Origin: CAYGBW01 sp964348185
GTDB lineage: Bacteria; Desulfobacterota; BSN033; WVXP01
Assembly: GCA_964348185.1 (NCBI GenBank)
Contig: CAYGBW010000046.1
Span: forward strand, 1-40,258
DNA: 40,258 bases
Direction of reading: 5' to 3'
Shown here: piece after piece, positions 1-6,821 of the stretch
Layout: every line of letters begins with the position of its first letter
How positions within the stretch are numbered: the first letter of the stretch is position 1
Notes under the pieces: generated by a model
What the model was told of the DNA's origin: nothing
The model's database searches: none
What the model saw: only the letters and a program-made list of their open reading frames with translations
Position numbers and translations under genes: made by a program

Positions 1-49
1 CGATTGGAGTCATTTCGTCACTGGCACAGTTCACGTTACAGGATTCAAC

Positions 50-78
50 GTCGTCCTCGTGCTCGTCCTCGTCCTCGA
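50..78. repeat. short tandem (TCCTCG)-type repeat
   Basis: A run of imperfect 6-base units of the form tcctcg/tgctcg is visible directly in the sequence. It lies in the gene-poor left edge (1-421). It has neither the unit length nor the spacers of a CRISPR array. No function is evident. Confidence 0.5.
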
Positions 79-229
79 CAAACTATTCACCAGATGCTTG
101 ACGAACCCGCATGGGAGGCGAGAAGGAGGATGGTTTCACTTTCTTATTGCCATAATCGTCTCATCAGTTAAGACCGTGACAGAGAAGAAGTAAATCGCAA
201 ATCCGAATTCCAAAATCAAAAATCAGGAA

Positions 230-379
230 ATGCTTGAAAGTCTCTACATCGCCTGCAAATACATCAGCTTCAACAAGATCAGGACGACAACACGGGTTGC
301 CTGTATCACCCTGATTTTTTAGCCGATGTCCCTCGAGCGCCTGCTCCCACAACGGCGGGGGAAGAAAGGCCAGGTTTAA
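230..379 (+). pseudogene. possible relic of a permease N-terminus with an in-frame TAG
   Basis: Reading from ATG 230, the frame gives a 30-residue segment beginning MLESLYIACKYISFNKIRTT, then TAG at 320-322, then PMSLERLL and a TAA at 377-379. The pattern of a basic 'KYIxFNKxRT' stretch followed by a hydrophobic run and 'xLPxxLERLL' resembles the first membrane segment of FtsX/MacB-like ABC transporter permeases. This is pattern recognition, not an alignment. Reading the TAG as a mutated Leu codon would restore 'LIF-L-PMSLERLL'. A weak Shine-Dalgarno (CAGGAA) precedes the ATG. Nothing recognisable follows, so at best this is a short 5' remnant. The rest of 1-421 shows no other coding sequence. 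Confidence 0.35.
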
Positions 380-421
380 CTGTCATCATGTGAGACACAA
401 ATAATCAGATAATACGACAGG

Positions 422-1474
422 TCATGTTCGTGAGGGGGATTTGGCCGATGGTTGCGGTCCCAGCAGAATGGCTATCCACCGCGTATCCTCGTTGCTCTCC
501 AGGGCGATTTTCATCGTCATGGTCAGGGGCACAGACAGGAGCATACCGACCGGACCCAACACCCATCCCCAGAAAACCAGTGAAAGGAACACGACCAGTG
601 TTGACAAGCCCAGGCCCCGTCCCATGAACCGCGGTTCGATTACGTTTCCGATCGCGGCGTTTACCACCAGAAAACCCAGTGCAGCTAACAGCGCCGAGCC
701 TACCCCAAGCTGGACAAGCGCCAGAAGGACCGCCGGGATTGCCGCAATAATGGACCCGATGTTAGGCACATAGTTGAGCAGAAAGGCTAACAACCCCCAA
801 AGCATGGCGTAATCCACGCCCAAGACCCCAAGCCAGATCGCGATAGCGATCCCCGTTGCAAGGCTTACCAGGGTCTTGATCACCATATAGTGTTTCACAT
901 TGTCTATGACTCTGTCGAAGTTAGCCAACGATCGGTTGGAGCCGCCCAGGATGGCACGGAGTTTGGCGGGAAGGCTTGACGCCTCGAGCAGAATAAACAC
1001 CACCGTGAGCAATATCAGGAATGTGTTGGTGAGTACTCCGCTGAACCCGGCGAGCGTGCTCGCGACCAGCCGCATGGCAGCCCCCGGGTCAAAATACTCG
1101 AGCAGAGCCTGATGGGGTATCTCAACCCCTATGTCTTCAAGCCAGGCCAGGAGCGCTTTTGTCTCCTCTTGTAGGCGGGTTTGGTAGACGGGTAACGCCT
1201 CAGAGAAGCCCTTTAAAGAGGCTCCAACGAGCAAACCCATGAGAAACCCGATCCCCATAATTCCCGCAACCACGATCAACAGGGCAAGCGGTGTGGGAAC
1301 CCCCTTCCGCTGCAACCAAAATAGCGGTGGGGCACATATGATCGCGAGAAACGCGGACAAGAGGAAGGGCACCAAGATGGATCCTGCAGCACGCATCCCT
1401 GCGATAACAATCACAAAAGCTGCCACCGTAACCAAGATGCGGGCTGCCGCCGGTTTGATACTCTCTCCATGCAT
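422..1474 (-). CDS. AI-2E family transporter / permease
   Basis: About 350 residues, almost all hydrophobic, with the multi-segment membrane profile of the AI-2E transporter family (PF01594). Two or three N-terminal membrane segments (about 13-65) are followed by an amphipathic central region (about 80-190) and a C-terminal block of further segments. That block contains the family-like stretch 'LLNYVPNIGSIIAAIP' and the ending 'GPVGMLLSVPLTMTMKIALE'. The inner-membrane location is inferred from this profile. Family members export autoinducer-2, move Na+/H+, or are uncharacterised, so the substrate cannot be named. The ATG at 1474 is preferred over the upstream GTG at 1483 because AGGTGA lies just before it. 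It is transcribed alone on the minus strand, with repeat-like DNA upstream. Confidence 0.85.
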   Translation of the reverse strand: MHGESIKPAAARILVTVAAFVIVIAGMRAAGSILVPFLLSAFLAIICAPPLFWLQRKGVPTPLALLIVVAGIMGIGFLMGLLVGASLKGFSEALPVYQTRLQEETKALLAWLEDIGVEIPHQALLEYFDPGAAMRLVASTLAGFSGVLTNTFLILLTVVFILLEASSLPAKLRAILGGSNRSLANFDRVIDNVKHYMVIKTLVSLATGIAIAIWLGVLGVDYAMLWGLLAFLLNYVPNIGSIIAAIPAVLLALVQLGVGSALLAALGFLVVNAAIGNVIEPRFMGRGLGLSTLVVFLSLVFWGWVLGPVGMLLSVPLTMTMKIALESNEDTRWIAILLGPQPSAKSPSRT

Positions 1475-1772
1475 GGGTTTCACCTATTTCGCTGGAAAGG
1501 CCATTGTTCAAAGAAGGAGATCCTCTGGTTTTCCCTCGCCTTCGCCAGAGACTTCGGCCCGACAGGGATGGCGAGGCGACCCTCCGAAGCCGTGGCGTCC
1601 GTCCTCCGCAGTAGCCTGCTACGGAGGATGAAAAGGAGGGTTTACCTCGCCATAGCTTTGCGACGGCGGGTGGCTTCGGCGAGTTCCGCTTGGCGTTGCC
1701 ACAGATGCCCCGACCTGTGGGCGGGGAGCTTCACTTTTCGCCCCCGTTCTACTGCCAATTGAAGCTGAAAGC
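1475..1772. other. non-coding stretch with mosaic repeats and small inverted repeats
   Basis: No convincing gene is present. The block 1536-1568 carries 'cgccagagacttcggc..gacagg', which recurs in close form at the right end of the window (about 40226-40258). Two small inverted repeats are visible: TCCTCCGCAGTAGC against GCTACGGAGGA near 1600-1627, and CCCCG...CGGGG near 1708-1725. Short open frames crossing this block are compositionally arbitrary and were not called. Confidence 0.5.
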
Positions 1773-2183
1773 CTAACCCACCACCCATAGCAGGTCATAT
1801 TCCTTCTCTCTCTTCCTCAGCCTGTTTATGGTCATGCGAAGTATGTTGTGATAGATTGTCTTAGCGATACGGTCGTTGGCATCTAGAATCCGGTTGAAGT
1901 CGTTTTCCGGTATTTTGAGAAGCTCTCCGGACCGGGTCGCAATGATCGAGGCCGACGCTGGCTTTCTATCGATAAGGGAGTATTCACCAAAGCAGTCACC
2001 TTCGTTCAGGATGCCCAGTCTTACATCCGATATCCTCTGTTCCCTCCTGCCTTCAATGTACTGTGGAAGAAAGACCTTGAGTTGCCCTTTGATTATAACA
2101 TAAAACGCAGATACGGCATGTTTTTCTTCTATCAGGGTATCTCCTTCCCGGAAAATCACTTTCTGGCAGTGGTTAGAGAACAT
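1773..2183 (-). CDS. cyclic nucleotide-binding domain protein (N-terminally shortened frame)
   Basis: The 136-residue frame contains a cyclic-nucleotide-monophosphate binding (CAP-ED) domain: 'VIFREGDTLIEE' and 'FYVIIKGQLKVF' form the first strands, and 'LNEGDCFGEYSLIDRKPASASI' is the phosphate-binding cassette. A helix at about 95-130 ends it. There is no helix-turn-helix, so it is not a CRP-type transcription factor but a stand-alone sensor module. The Arg that usually contacts the cyclic phosphate in this cassette appears here as K in 'DRKPASASI', so ligand binding is uncertain. The domain is missing its first helix in this frame. That helix is encoded in frame just upstream (2187-2258) and separated only by a TAG. 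The ATG at 2183 directly abuts TTAGGAG, too close for normal initiation but possible for re-initiation. Confidence 0.75.
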   Translation of the reverse strand: MFSNHCQKVIFREGDTLIEEKHAVSAFYVIIKGQLKVFLPQYIEGRREQRISDVRLGILNEGDCFGEYSLIDRKPASASIIATRSGELLKIPENDFNRILDANDRIAKTIYHNILRMTINRLRKREKEYDLLWVVG

Positions 2184-2186
2184 CTC

Positions 2187-2258
2187 CTAATCATCATGTG
2201 TTAGTCCACTAAATACGTCGGTGTTTGATAGAATCCCTAAAATCTCACTTTTTGACAT
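2187..2258 (-). pseudogene. in-frame 5' part of the cyclic nucleotide-binding gene, ended by TAG
   Basis: Reading the minus strand from ATG 2258 gives MSKSEILGILSNTDVFSGLT then HDD and TAG (2189-2187). One codon (GAG) and then ATG 2183 follow in exactly the same frame. 'EIL..L..TDVFSGLT.DD' is the usual first helix of CAP-ED domains, which normally continues as '(E/Q)xxxF...C'. This ATG has a strong Shine-Dalgarno (GGGGGGAGGG, ending about 4 bases before it). The gene therefore originally began at 2258 and has acquired an amber codon at position 24, most simply CAG or GAG to TAG. Confidence 0.7.
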
Positions 2259-2315
2259 TAAGCCCTCCCCCCTTCTATTTCGTCGATCAGGTGGTCCCAA
2301 TGCTCCACGGCTGAT

Positions 2316-2774
2316 CTACATTTGACGGTGGTAGGGTGGGTGGAATTCTTGACAGTCTGTCGTGATCTCAATCCTGACGCAGTCTTCCCCGCATTTTTTC
2401 GAAATCGTCCCCGGATCGATAATCTCCCTCGAACCTTTGCAGACAGACCGAGTGCCCCCTAACCGCCTCACCTCCCAGATCCGAAGATCCACGCCAGAAA
2501 CCCCCAGGGGCACTTCGATACAATAGTTTCCTGCTTCATCTGCTTTGGTCTCGGCAAGGGGCTGGTCTGTTCCATGACGCCAAGCGGTAATAGGCGCGTG
2601 AGGAAAGGGCACCGGGGTCGCACCGGTTGGCGTCCGGTACCAGACTCTTCCCTGGATACAAGTGGGGACAAAGTCTTCTGGAAGACTCTGCTTTTGAATC
2701 GGACGACATCCAACCGTAAGAGAAAGAAGAAAGATGATGTTTATCCCCAGAGCAAAGCGATGGTAACCCCTCAT
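2316..2774 (-). CDS. small exported lipoprotein, carboxypeptidase-regulatory-like fold
   Basis: 152 residues. An N-terminal signal of about 22 residues ends in the lipobox 'LTVGC' (Cys about 23), so the mature protein should be lipid-anchored in the envelope. The mature part contains 'GRVWYRTPTGATPVPFPHAPITAW...ETKADEAGNYCIEVPLG', the pattern of a carboxypeptidase-D-regulatory or SpaA-like beta-sandwich. It has several further cysteines (…SVCKGS…KKCGEDC…DCQEF), which suggests disulfides in the periplasm. No enzymatic motif is visible. It is monocistronic, with repeat-rich DNA upstream. I do not recognise a named family, and the fold assignment is inference. Confidence 0.6.
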   Translation of the reverse strand: MRGYHRFALGINIIFLLSLTVGCRPIQKQSLPEDFVPTCIQGRVWYRTPTGATPVPFPHAPITAWRHGTDQPLAETKADEAGNYCIEVPLGVSGVDLRIWEVRRLGGTRSVCKGSREIIDPGTISKKCGEDCVRIEITTDCQEFHPPYHRQM

Positions 2775-3355
2775 CGTGTTAACCTCCTGGCCGCAATGGC
2801 AGATAACCTCATGCTAAGGTTCTACGAATCGTTACCTGCTAGTATCACGTCCCAAAAGTAACTTATGAAAATCACAGCAGAACTAAGCGACGTATTGAGA
2901 TGTCAAAATCTAAAATTCGAAGCACGAAATTCGAAATCCGAAACAATATCAAAATTCAAATTCTCCAATCTTCTAAACATGATTGGGCCTGCGACGAGCC
3001 CCTCGGCCTGAGCTCGGGTCGAAGGCTCAGCCGAGTCGATTTTGGTTATTTGATATTCGGATTTGTTTCTCATTTCGATATTCGAGTTTCGGGCTTAGAA
3101 TGTCAGTTTTCAGGACACTGTGCGACCGTGTAAGTTATCCAAGCTATTATTGGGACACTACACTAGCATTTTATCAAACCGTGATCTCGTGTCAAAGAAA
3201 AACCAGAGCGTTATTGGACAGGGCCAGGGAGGAGTCAGGGGCACGCGGCTGAGCCCGGCTGGGAAAATGCTCTTGAGAGGTTGGAACCCTGTTCCGAAAA
3301 ACAGGGGTAGAGGAGAAAGGGCAGCGGCAATGCATGGACGGCCGAAACGTCGCCC
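2775..3355. other. gene-free gap carrying an AT-rich imperfect palindrome
   Basis: Between the lipoprotein and the response-regulator gene I see no gene. The central part (about 2898-3105) is a large inverted repeat described separately. From 3110 to 3355 there is a 7-bp hairpin, CCCTGTT(ccgaaa)AACAGGG at 3287-3306, without a T-run. Nothing else is recognisable. Confidence 0.5.
2898..3105. repeat. imperfect inverted repeat with AAATTCGAAATCCGAA-like arms
   Basis: The left arm (about 2898-2970) contains 'gaaattcgaaatccgaaaca'. The right arm (about 3038-3105) reads as its approximate reverse complement ('tgatattcggatttgtttct', 'catttcgatattcgagtttc'). The middle is a G+C-rich nested stem: CTCGGCCTGAGC at 3002-3013 pairs with GCTCAGCCGAG at 3025-3035, with one bulged base. 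Similar AT-rich words recur at 32523-32575 and 32765-32855. That makes this a dispersed, foldable intergenic repeat rather than a gene. Confidence 0.6.
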
Positions 3356-4468
3356 TTACTCTTTGAAAGACGAGAACTCAGTTACGTCAGTTGTCCACGC
3401 GTACGTCGTTTCTTTCGCTCCTTTTGACGCCTTGTCGATATCGATGATTTTTTTGCCTCCAGGATAGCTACACGTTTCATATCTTGTGATCCCCATGAGT
3501 TTGCGAATTATTTTCGATATCCTCATAATCTCCCCTTTTATTTTGCCAATATTCTTGTATAGGGGATCGTGTTCTGACATGCCCATCGACAGGAGTTCTG
3601 AATATCCGGAAATAACCTGGATTGGCTGGTTCAATTCATGGCACGTGGCCCCGGCCATTTCGAGGACACCCTGCAATCGCTCTCTCTGGAGTTGTTCTTT
3701 CTCGGCTCGCTTACGCTCGGTGACGTTTCTAACCGCTGCTATCCTGTAGATGTCGCCTTTGTAACGGACTTCCCTCGTCTCTATTTCCAGGGGAAAGATG
3801 GTTCCGTCTTTTCTCTGGGCCCTGATCTCATAGGGTTTTTCGTAGTCTGTAGCAATTCTCATATGAACAACCCTCCGATCATCTGGATGGGCGACGATAT
3901 CGATAACATTCTTACCGATCAATTCCTCAACTCCGTAACCGAACATCTTTGCAAAAGCAGCGTTTATATCAATGAGCCTCCCCTTGTCGTGGAGCGCTAT
4001 TCCTTCAAGAGTTATCTCTGACAATCTCTTGTATCGCTCCTCGCTTTCCCGCACGGTCTCTTCGGCTCGCCTCCGCTCGGTGATGTGCCCCCATTCGCGC
4101 AGGGTGCGTTCGGTGATGTGCGGCATGTCCGCCAGGGTCGTCTCCGACTTGACCAAATAGTCCAGAGCCCCGGCCTTTATCGCCTCCACGGCCACGTGCT
4201 CGTCTCCCTGACCGGTCATCACCACCAGAGGAAAGGGGGCCTGTTCGTTCTTGGCGGACAGAAGCTCGGTCCCTTTCCCATCGGGTAAGTTCAAATCCGC
4301 GATGACAAGGTCCGGCAGAGATTTTGCCAGGAAATCCCGCGCCTCTTTCAGGTTAGCGACCCCTGTCAAACGCACTCGACGAAAGTGGGATTCAAAAGCG
4401 CGACGAATCAGCTCAGCGTGGGCCTCTTCGTCTTCCACCAGTAAGATGTCGACGGGTTGTTCATCCAT
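3356..4468 (-). CDS. response regulator-PAS-HisKA hybrid lacking an ATPase domain
   Basis: 370 residues from ATG 4468, chosen because the receiver begins immediately (MDEQPVDILLVEDEEAHAEL) and AGAGAGAAG lies upstream. Residues about 5-120 form a complete receiver domain: acidic 'VEDEE', phospho-acceptor Asp in 'VIADLNLPDG', Thr in 'VVMTGQ' and Lys in 'YLVKSE'. A PAS domain follows at about 150-265 ('GIALHDKGRLIDINAAFAKM', 'KDGTIFPLEIETREV'), and then a HisKA-like segment with 'MAGATCHELNQPIQVISGYS'. The frame ends soon after 'KLMGITRYET' with no N, G1, F or G2 boxes. It therefore cannot phosphorylate itself in the usual way and may receive phosphate from a partner such as the kinase just upstream. 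The ending '…GGKKIIDIDKA…' looks natural rather than truncated. Confidence 0.8.
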   Translation of the reverse strand: MDEQPVDILLVEDEEAHAELIRRAFESHFRRVRLTGVANLKEARDFLAKSLPDLVIADLNLPDGKGTELLSAKNEQAPFPLVVMTGQGDEHVAVEAIKAGALDYLVKSETTLADMPHITERTLREWGHITERRRAEETVRESEERYKRLSEITLEGIALHDKGRLIDINAAFAKMFGYGVEELIGKNVIDIVAHPDDRRVVHMRIATDYEKPYEIRAQRKDGTIFPLEIETREVRYKGDIYRIAAVRNVTERKRAEKEQLQRERLQGVLEMAGATCHELNQPIQVISGYSELLSMGMSEHDPLYKNIGKIKGEIMRISKIIRKLMGITRYETCSYPGGKKIIDIDKASKGAKETTYAWTTDVTEFSSFKE

Positions 4469-4600
4469 GACTTCTCTCTGATTCTGGCCGAATTCAACCG
4501 TCTCCCCGGCTATTGGGGGGCGTTCATGACTCCGGGTAAGGGTTCCGATCCCACCCATGAGAACCCACTGAAAAAATCCGTTATACGATCCTGCCCGCTA

Positions 4601-4799
4601 GACCGAGTAGACCCGGCGAAGGGTGATGGGGTAACCATCGGCCATGGCCAGGTCGCCTTCCCTTTCAGGGGAGGTGCAGATGAGCACCCCAACACGGCGT
4701 GGCGGTTGGGTGGGCCTTATCGATTCGAGCACTCCCATGCCGTTCTTTTGGGCACGCAGATTCAGCAGAATCGAGTGGAGTCGATCCTGCCTCACGGCT
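4601..4799 (-). pseudogene. C-terminal half of an Rcp1-like receiver domain
   Basis: In a frame different from the kinase gene, the minus strand encodes 'RLHSILLNLRAQKNGMGVLE', 'RRVGVLICTSPEREGDLAMA' and a stop at 4600-4598. This matches receivers of the Rcp1 type from strand 3 onward (usual form 'ILLDLNLPxxxGxEVLxxIK...RRIPVVVLTSS.EEDL..'). The phospho-acceptor Asp is replaced by Asn (AAT), the 'LP' is lost and the late Lys is degraded. No start codon or first half is present. The remnant lies exactly between a sensor kinase and a response-regulator hybrid, where a small receiver gene would be expected. I read it as the leftover of a deletion whose left joint is near 4790-4805. Confidence 0.6.
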
Positions 4800-6518
4800 G
4801 CCAGGCAGGCTAAGGCAAAATGTGCTGCCCCGCCCAAGACCCTCGGATTCGACCCAGATGCGCCCGCCATGTACCTCAACGATCCGCTTGGCGATGCAAA
4901 GCCCCACACCCGTGCCCTCAGTCTTTCGATCCAACTTGTCAAATAGACCAAATACTTTCTCCTGGTAGTGGGGCTCGATGCCGACACCATTGTCCCGGAC
5001 GTAGAGGATCGTCTCTTCGCCATCACGCCGTACGCCGATTTCCACACAGGGGTGTGGCTGGTCCCCCATGAACTTGACGGCGTTGTCCACCAGGTTCTCC
5101 AACACCTCCCGGAGTCGCGCGCGGTCCCCATAAACGACAGGCAGGGTAGGAGCAATTCTCACGTGGGCCCTCCGTTCTGCGACCCGGCCCCCCACCATGT
5201 CCACTGCCTCACACGCCAACTCGCCCAGGGGAACCCTCTGCGGTGGGTTGACGACACGGCCGATTCGGGAGATCTCCAGAAGTTCGTCCAGCAACCGTTG
5301 CATCCGGCTCACCCCATCTGAGATGCGGGCCATGTCGATTTTCATCCGCTGAGTGTCTCCCCTGGCCGCATCCCGCTCCAGCAGCCCCAGGAATCCCTTT
5401 ATCGTGATGAGAGGGCTCTTAAGATCGTGGGAGACGGTGTAGGCGTATCGCTCCAACTCGGCGTTCTTGGCTTCCAGCTCTTGGATCAATGCCTCTTTCT
5501 CTGCCTCCATCTGCTTGCGCTTTGAAATGTCCCGCATGATTCCTGTGAAGAAGATTCCCTCCTTTGTCATCCAAACTGCTACCGAAAGCTCCAAGGGGAA
5601 TTCTCTCCCATCCTTTCTCAGCCCAATCACTTCAACCGTTTTTCCAAGGGTATTGGACCTCCCTGCTGAAACGAGTCGACGCATTCCGTCCTTGTGAGCT
5701 TTTCTGAATCTCTCGGGCATGATCGAGATCAGTGGCTTCCCGACGGCTTCTTCGGCCGAATAGCCGAAAGTGGTTTCCGCCGCGGTATTCCAAAAAATGA
5801 TGTTCCCCCAGCCGTCGACAGAGACGACGGCATCGCTCGCGGTCTGCACGACCGAGCGAAATTGTTCTTCCCTGTGTTCCAGGGACTCCAACATCTGGCT
5901 GTTGTGGAGGGCAATCGCGGCGAGCTTACCAAATGCTGATGCGGTTCGAGCATCGTTTTCCGTGAAACCTCCCTCTTTGTTGGCGAGGCCCACCAGACCG
6001 ACCGTCTTCCCTTTGATTATCAGCGGGGCAAACAAGACGTTGTGAAGGCCTGCGTGCCCCTCTGGCATGAATTTCATCCATTCGCTTTTGAGAAAGTCGT
6101 TGTCATACAGAGCTTTACCGGAGCGGTAGGCTTCTCTGCGCAATCCTCGGATAGGCATGGGAAGGTTGGGATCGACCGTGCAGGGGAGTCCACCCGAGTC
6201 TAGAAACAAAACCTCATTTTCTGTCCCATCCTTATTCAACAGGGCAACATATCCAGCCTTTGCTCCAATCAAGGCTCTGCATGAATCGAATATGGACCGT
6301 GCTGAATCCTTGAATTCACGGTGCTCCAGCACGGCACGGGAACCCTCAAGGAGCGCAGAGATTTCTCCTGTGCACCCTTGCGACTCCTCCAGGGCTTTAC
6401 CCAACGCCTTGTTCGCCCGTCTCCCCTTGAGTTTCTCTTGCTTTGGCCTCGCGGGCCGTTTTTTGAGTCGTTTGATTTGCTTAGGGGGTTGTCCTTTTGT
6501 TTTGTCCAGACCCTTCAT
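4665..6518 (-). CDS. GAF-PAS sensor histidine kinase
   Basis: 617 residues from ATG 6518, which has AGGAA 8 bases upstream. The longer TTG frame from 6557 lacks a ribosome site. The start is a basic, probably cytosolic segment with no membrane helices. A GAF domain occupies about 60-215 ('GLHNVLFAPLIIKGKTVGLVGLAN'), a PAS domain about 220-335 ('GWGNIIFWNTAAETTFGYSA') and a coiled linker follows. HisKA has the phospho-acceptor in 'YAYTVSHDLKSPL', and HATPase_c shows 'LVDNAVKF' (N box), 'VRDNGVGIE' (G1) and 'GTGVGLCIAKRI' (G2). The catalytic core is intact and ends at 'STFCLSLP' near 4803. The last 45 codons read, out of frame, through the remnant of a receiver gene, so this tail is probably an artefact of a deletion. 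Signal and target are unknown. Confidence 0.85.
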   Translation of the reverse strand: MKGLDKTKGQPPKQIKRLKKRPARPKQEKLKGRRANKALGKALEESQGCTGEISALLEGSRAVLEHREFKDSARSIFDSCRALIGAKAGYVALLNKDGTENEVLFLDSGGLPCTVDPNLPMPIRGLRREAYRSGKALYDNDFLKSEWMKFMPEGHAGLHNVLFAPLIIKGKTVGLVGLANKEGGFTENDARTASAFGKLAAIALHNSQMLESLEHREEQFRSVVQTASDAVVSVDGWGNIIFWNTAAETTFGYSAEEAVGKPLISIMPERFRKAHKDGMRRLVSAGRSNTLGKTVEVIGLRKDGREFPLELSVAVWMTKEGIFFTGIMRDISKRKQMEAEKEALIQELEAKNAELERYAYTVSHDLKSPLITIKGFLGLLERDAARGDTQRMKIDMARISDGVSRMQRLLDELLEISRIGRVVNPPQRVPLGELACEAVDMVGGRVAERRAHVRIAPTLPVVYGDRARLREVLENLVDNAVKFMGDQPHPCVEIGVRRDGEETILYVRDNGVGIEPHYQEKVFGLFDKLDRKTEGTGVGLCIAKRIVEVHGGRIWVESEGLGRGSTFCLSLPGSREAGSTPLDSAESACPKERHGSARIDKAHPTATPCWGAHLHLP

Positions 6519-6640
6519 CGTGCATTCCTGGGACGTGGAATGTCCGCGAATTTTCAAGGAGCAAATTACGTGCCATCGCCTATCATCATTCTGCTGTGAA
6601 TATCCGTGGGTATCTTTGGGGCTGCCGGTGTAGAATGGGA

Positions 6641-6657
6641 AAAGGGAGAATCCCTTT
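6641..6657 (-). terminator. weak hairpin after threonine aldolase
   Basis: AAAGGGA and TCCCTTT form a perfect 7-bp stem with a 3-base loop downstream (in minus orientation) of the threonine aldolase stop at 6822. Only a short T-run follows, so termination is a weak inference. The rest of the 6519-6821 gap shows no gene. Confidence 0.25.
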
Positions 6658-6821
6658 AGCAGAGAGAGGGTATTCTTGGGGTGTCTTATCTGCGAATCCA
6701 GAATGACAGCATAACCCGAGTTCTTTTATCCCCGCCCCAGGACCAGGGGCAGCTCGAATTCAGGAGCCTGCATTGCAGTAACAAACACCTGGTTGCCATT
6801 CCGTGAAAAGAGCACAGCCCG

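Noticed and set aside
50..78. Possible CRISPR repeats at the left edge
   Set aside because: Units are 6 bases with no spacers and no cas genes nearby.
164..352. 62-codon minus-strand frame
   Set aside because: No start signal or recognisable motif. The plus strand of the same region reads as a permease-like relic.
2187..2189. TAG as a pyrrolysine codon
   Set aside because: No pyl genes in the window. TAG ends many essential genes here (infB, rbfA, pnp, rpsO, infC), and a cyclic-nucleotide domain is not a known pyrrolysine protein.
4598..5155. 185-codon minus-strand frame as a complete gene
   Set aside because: Its first 120 codons are a shadow of the kinase ATPase domain. Only the last third shows receiver similarity, so it is treated as a remnant.
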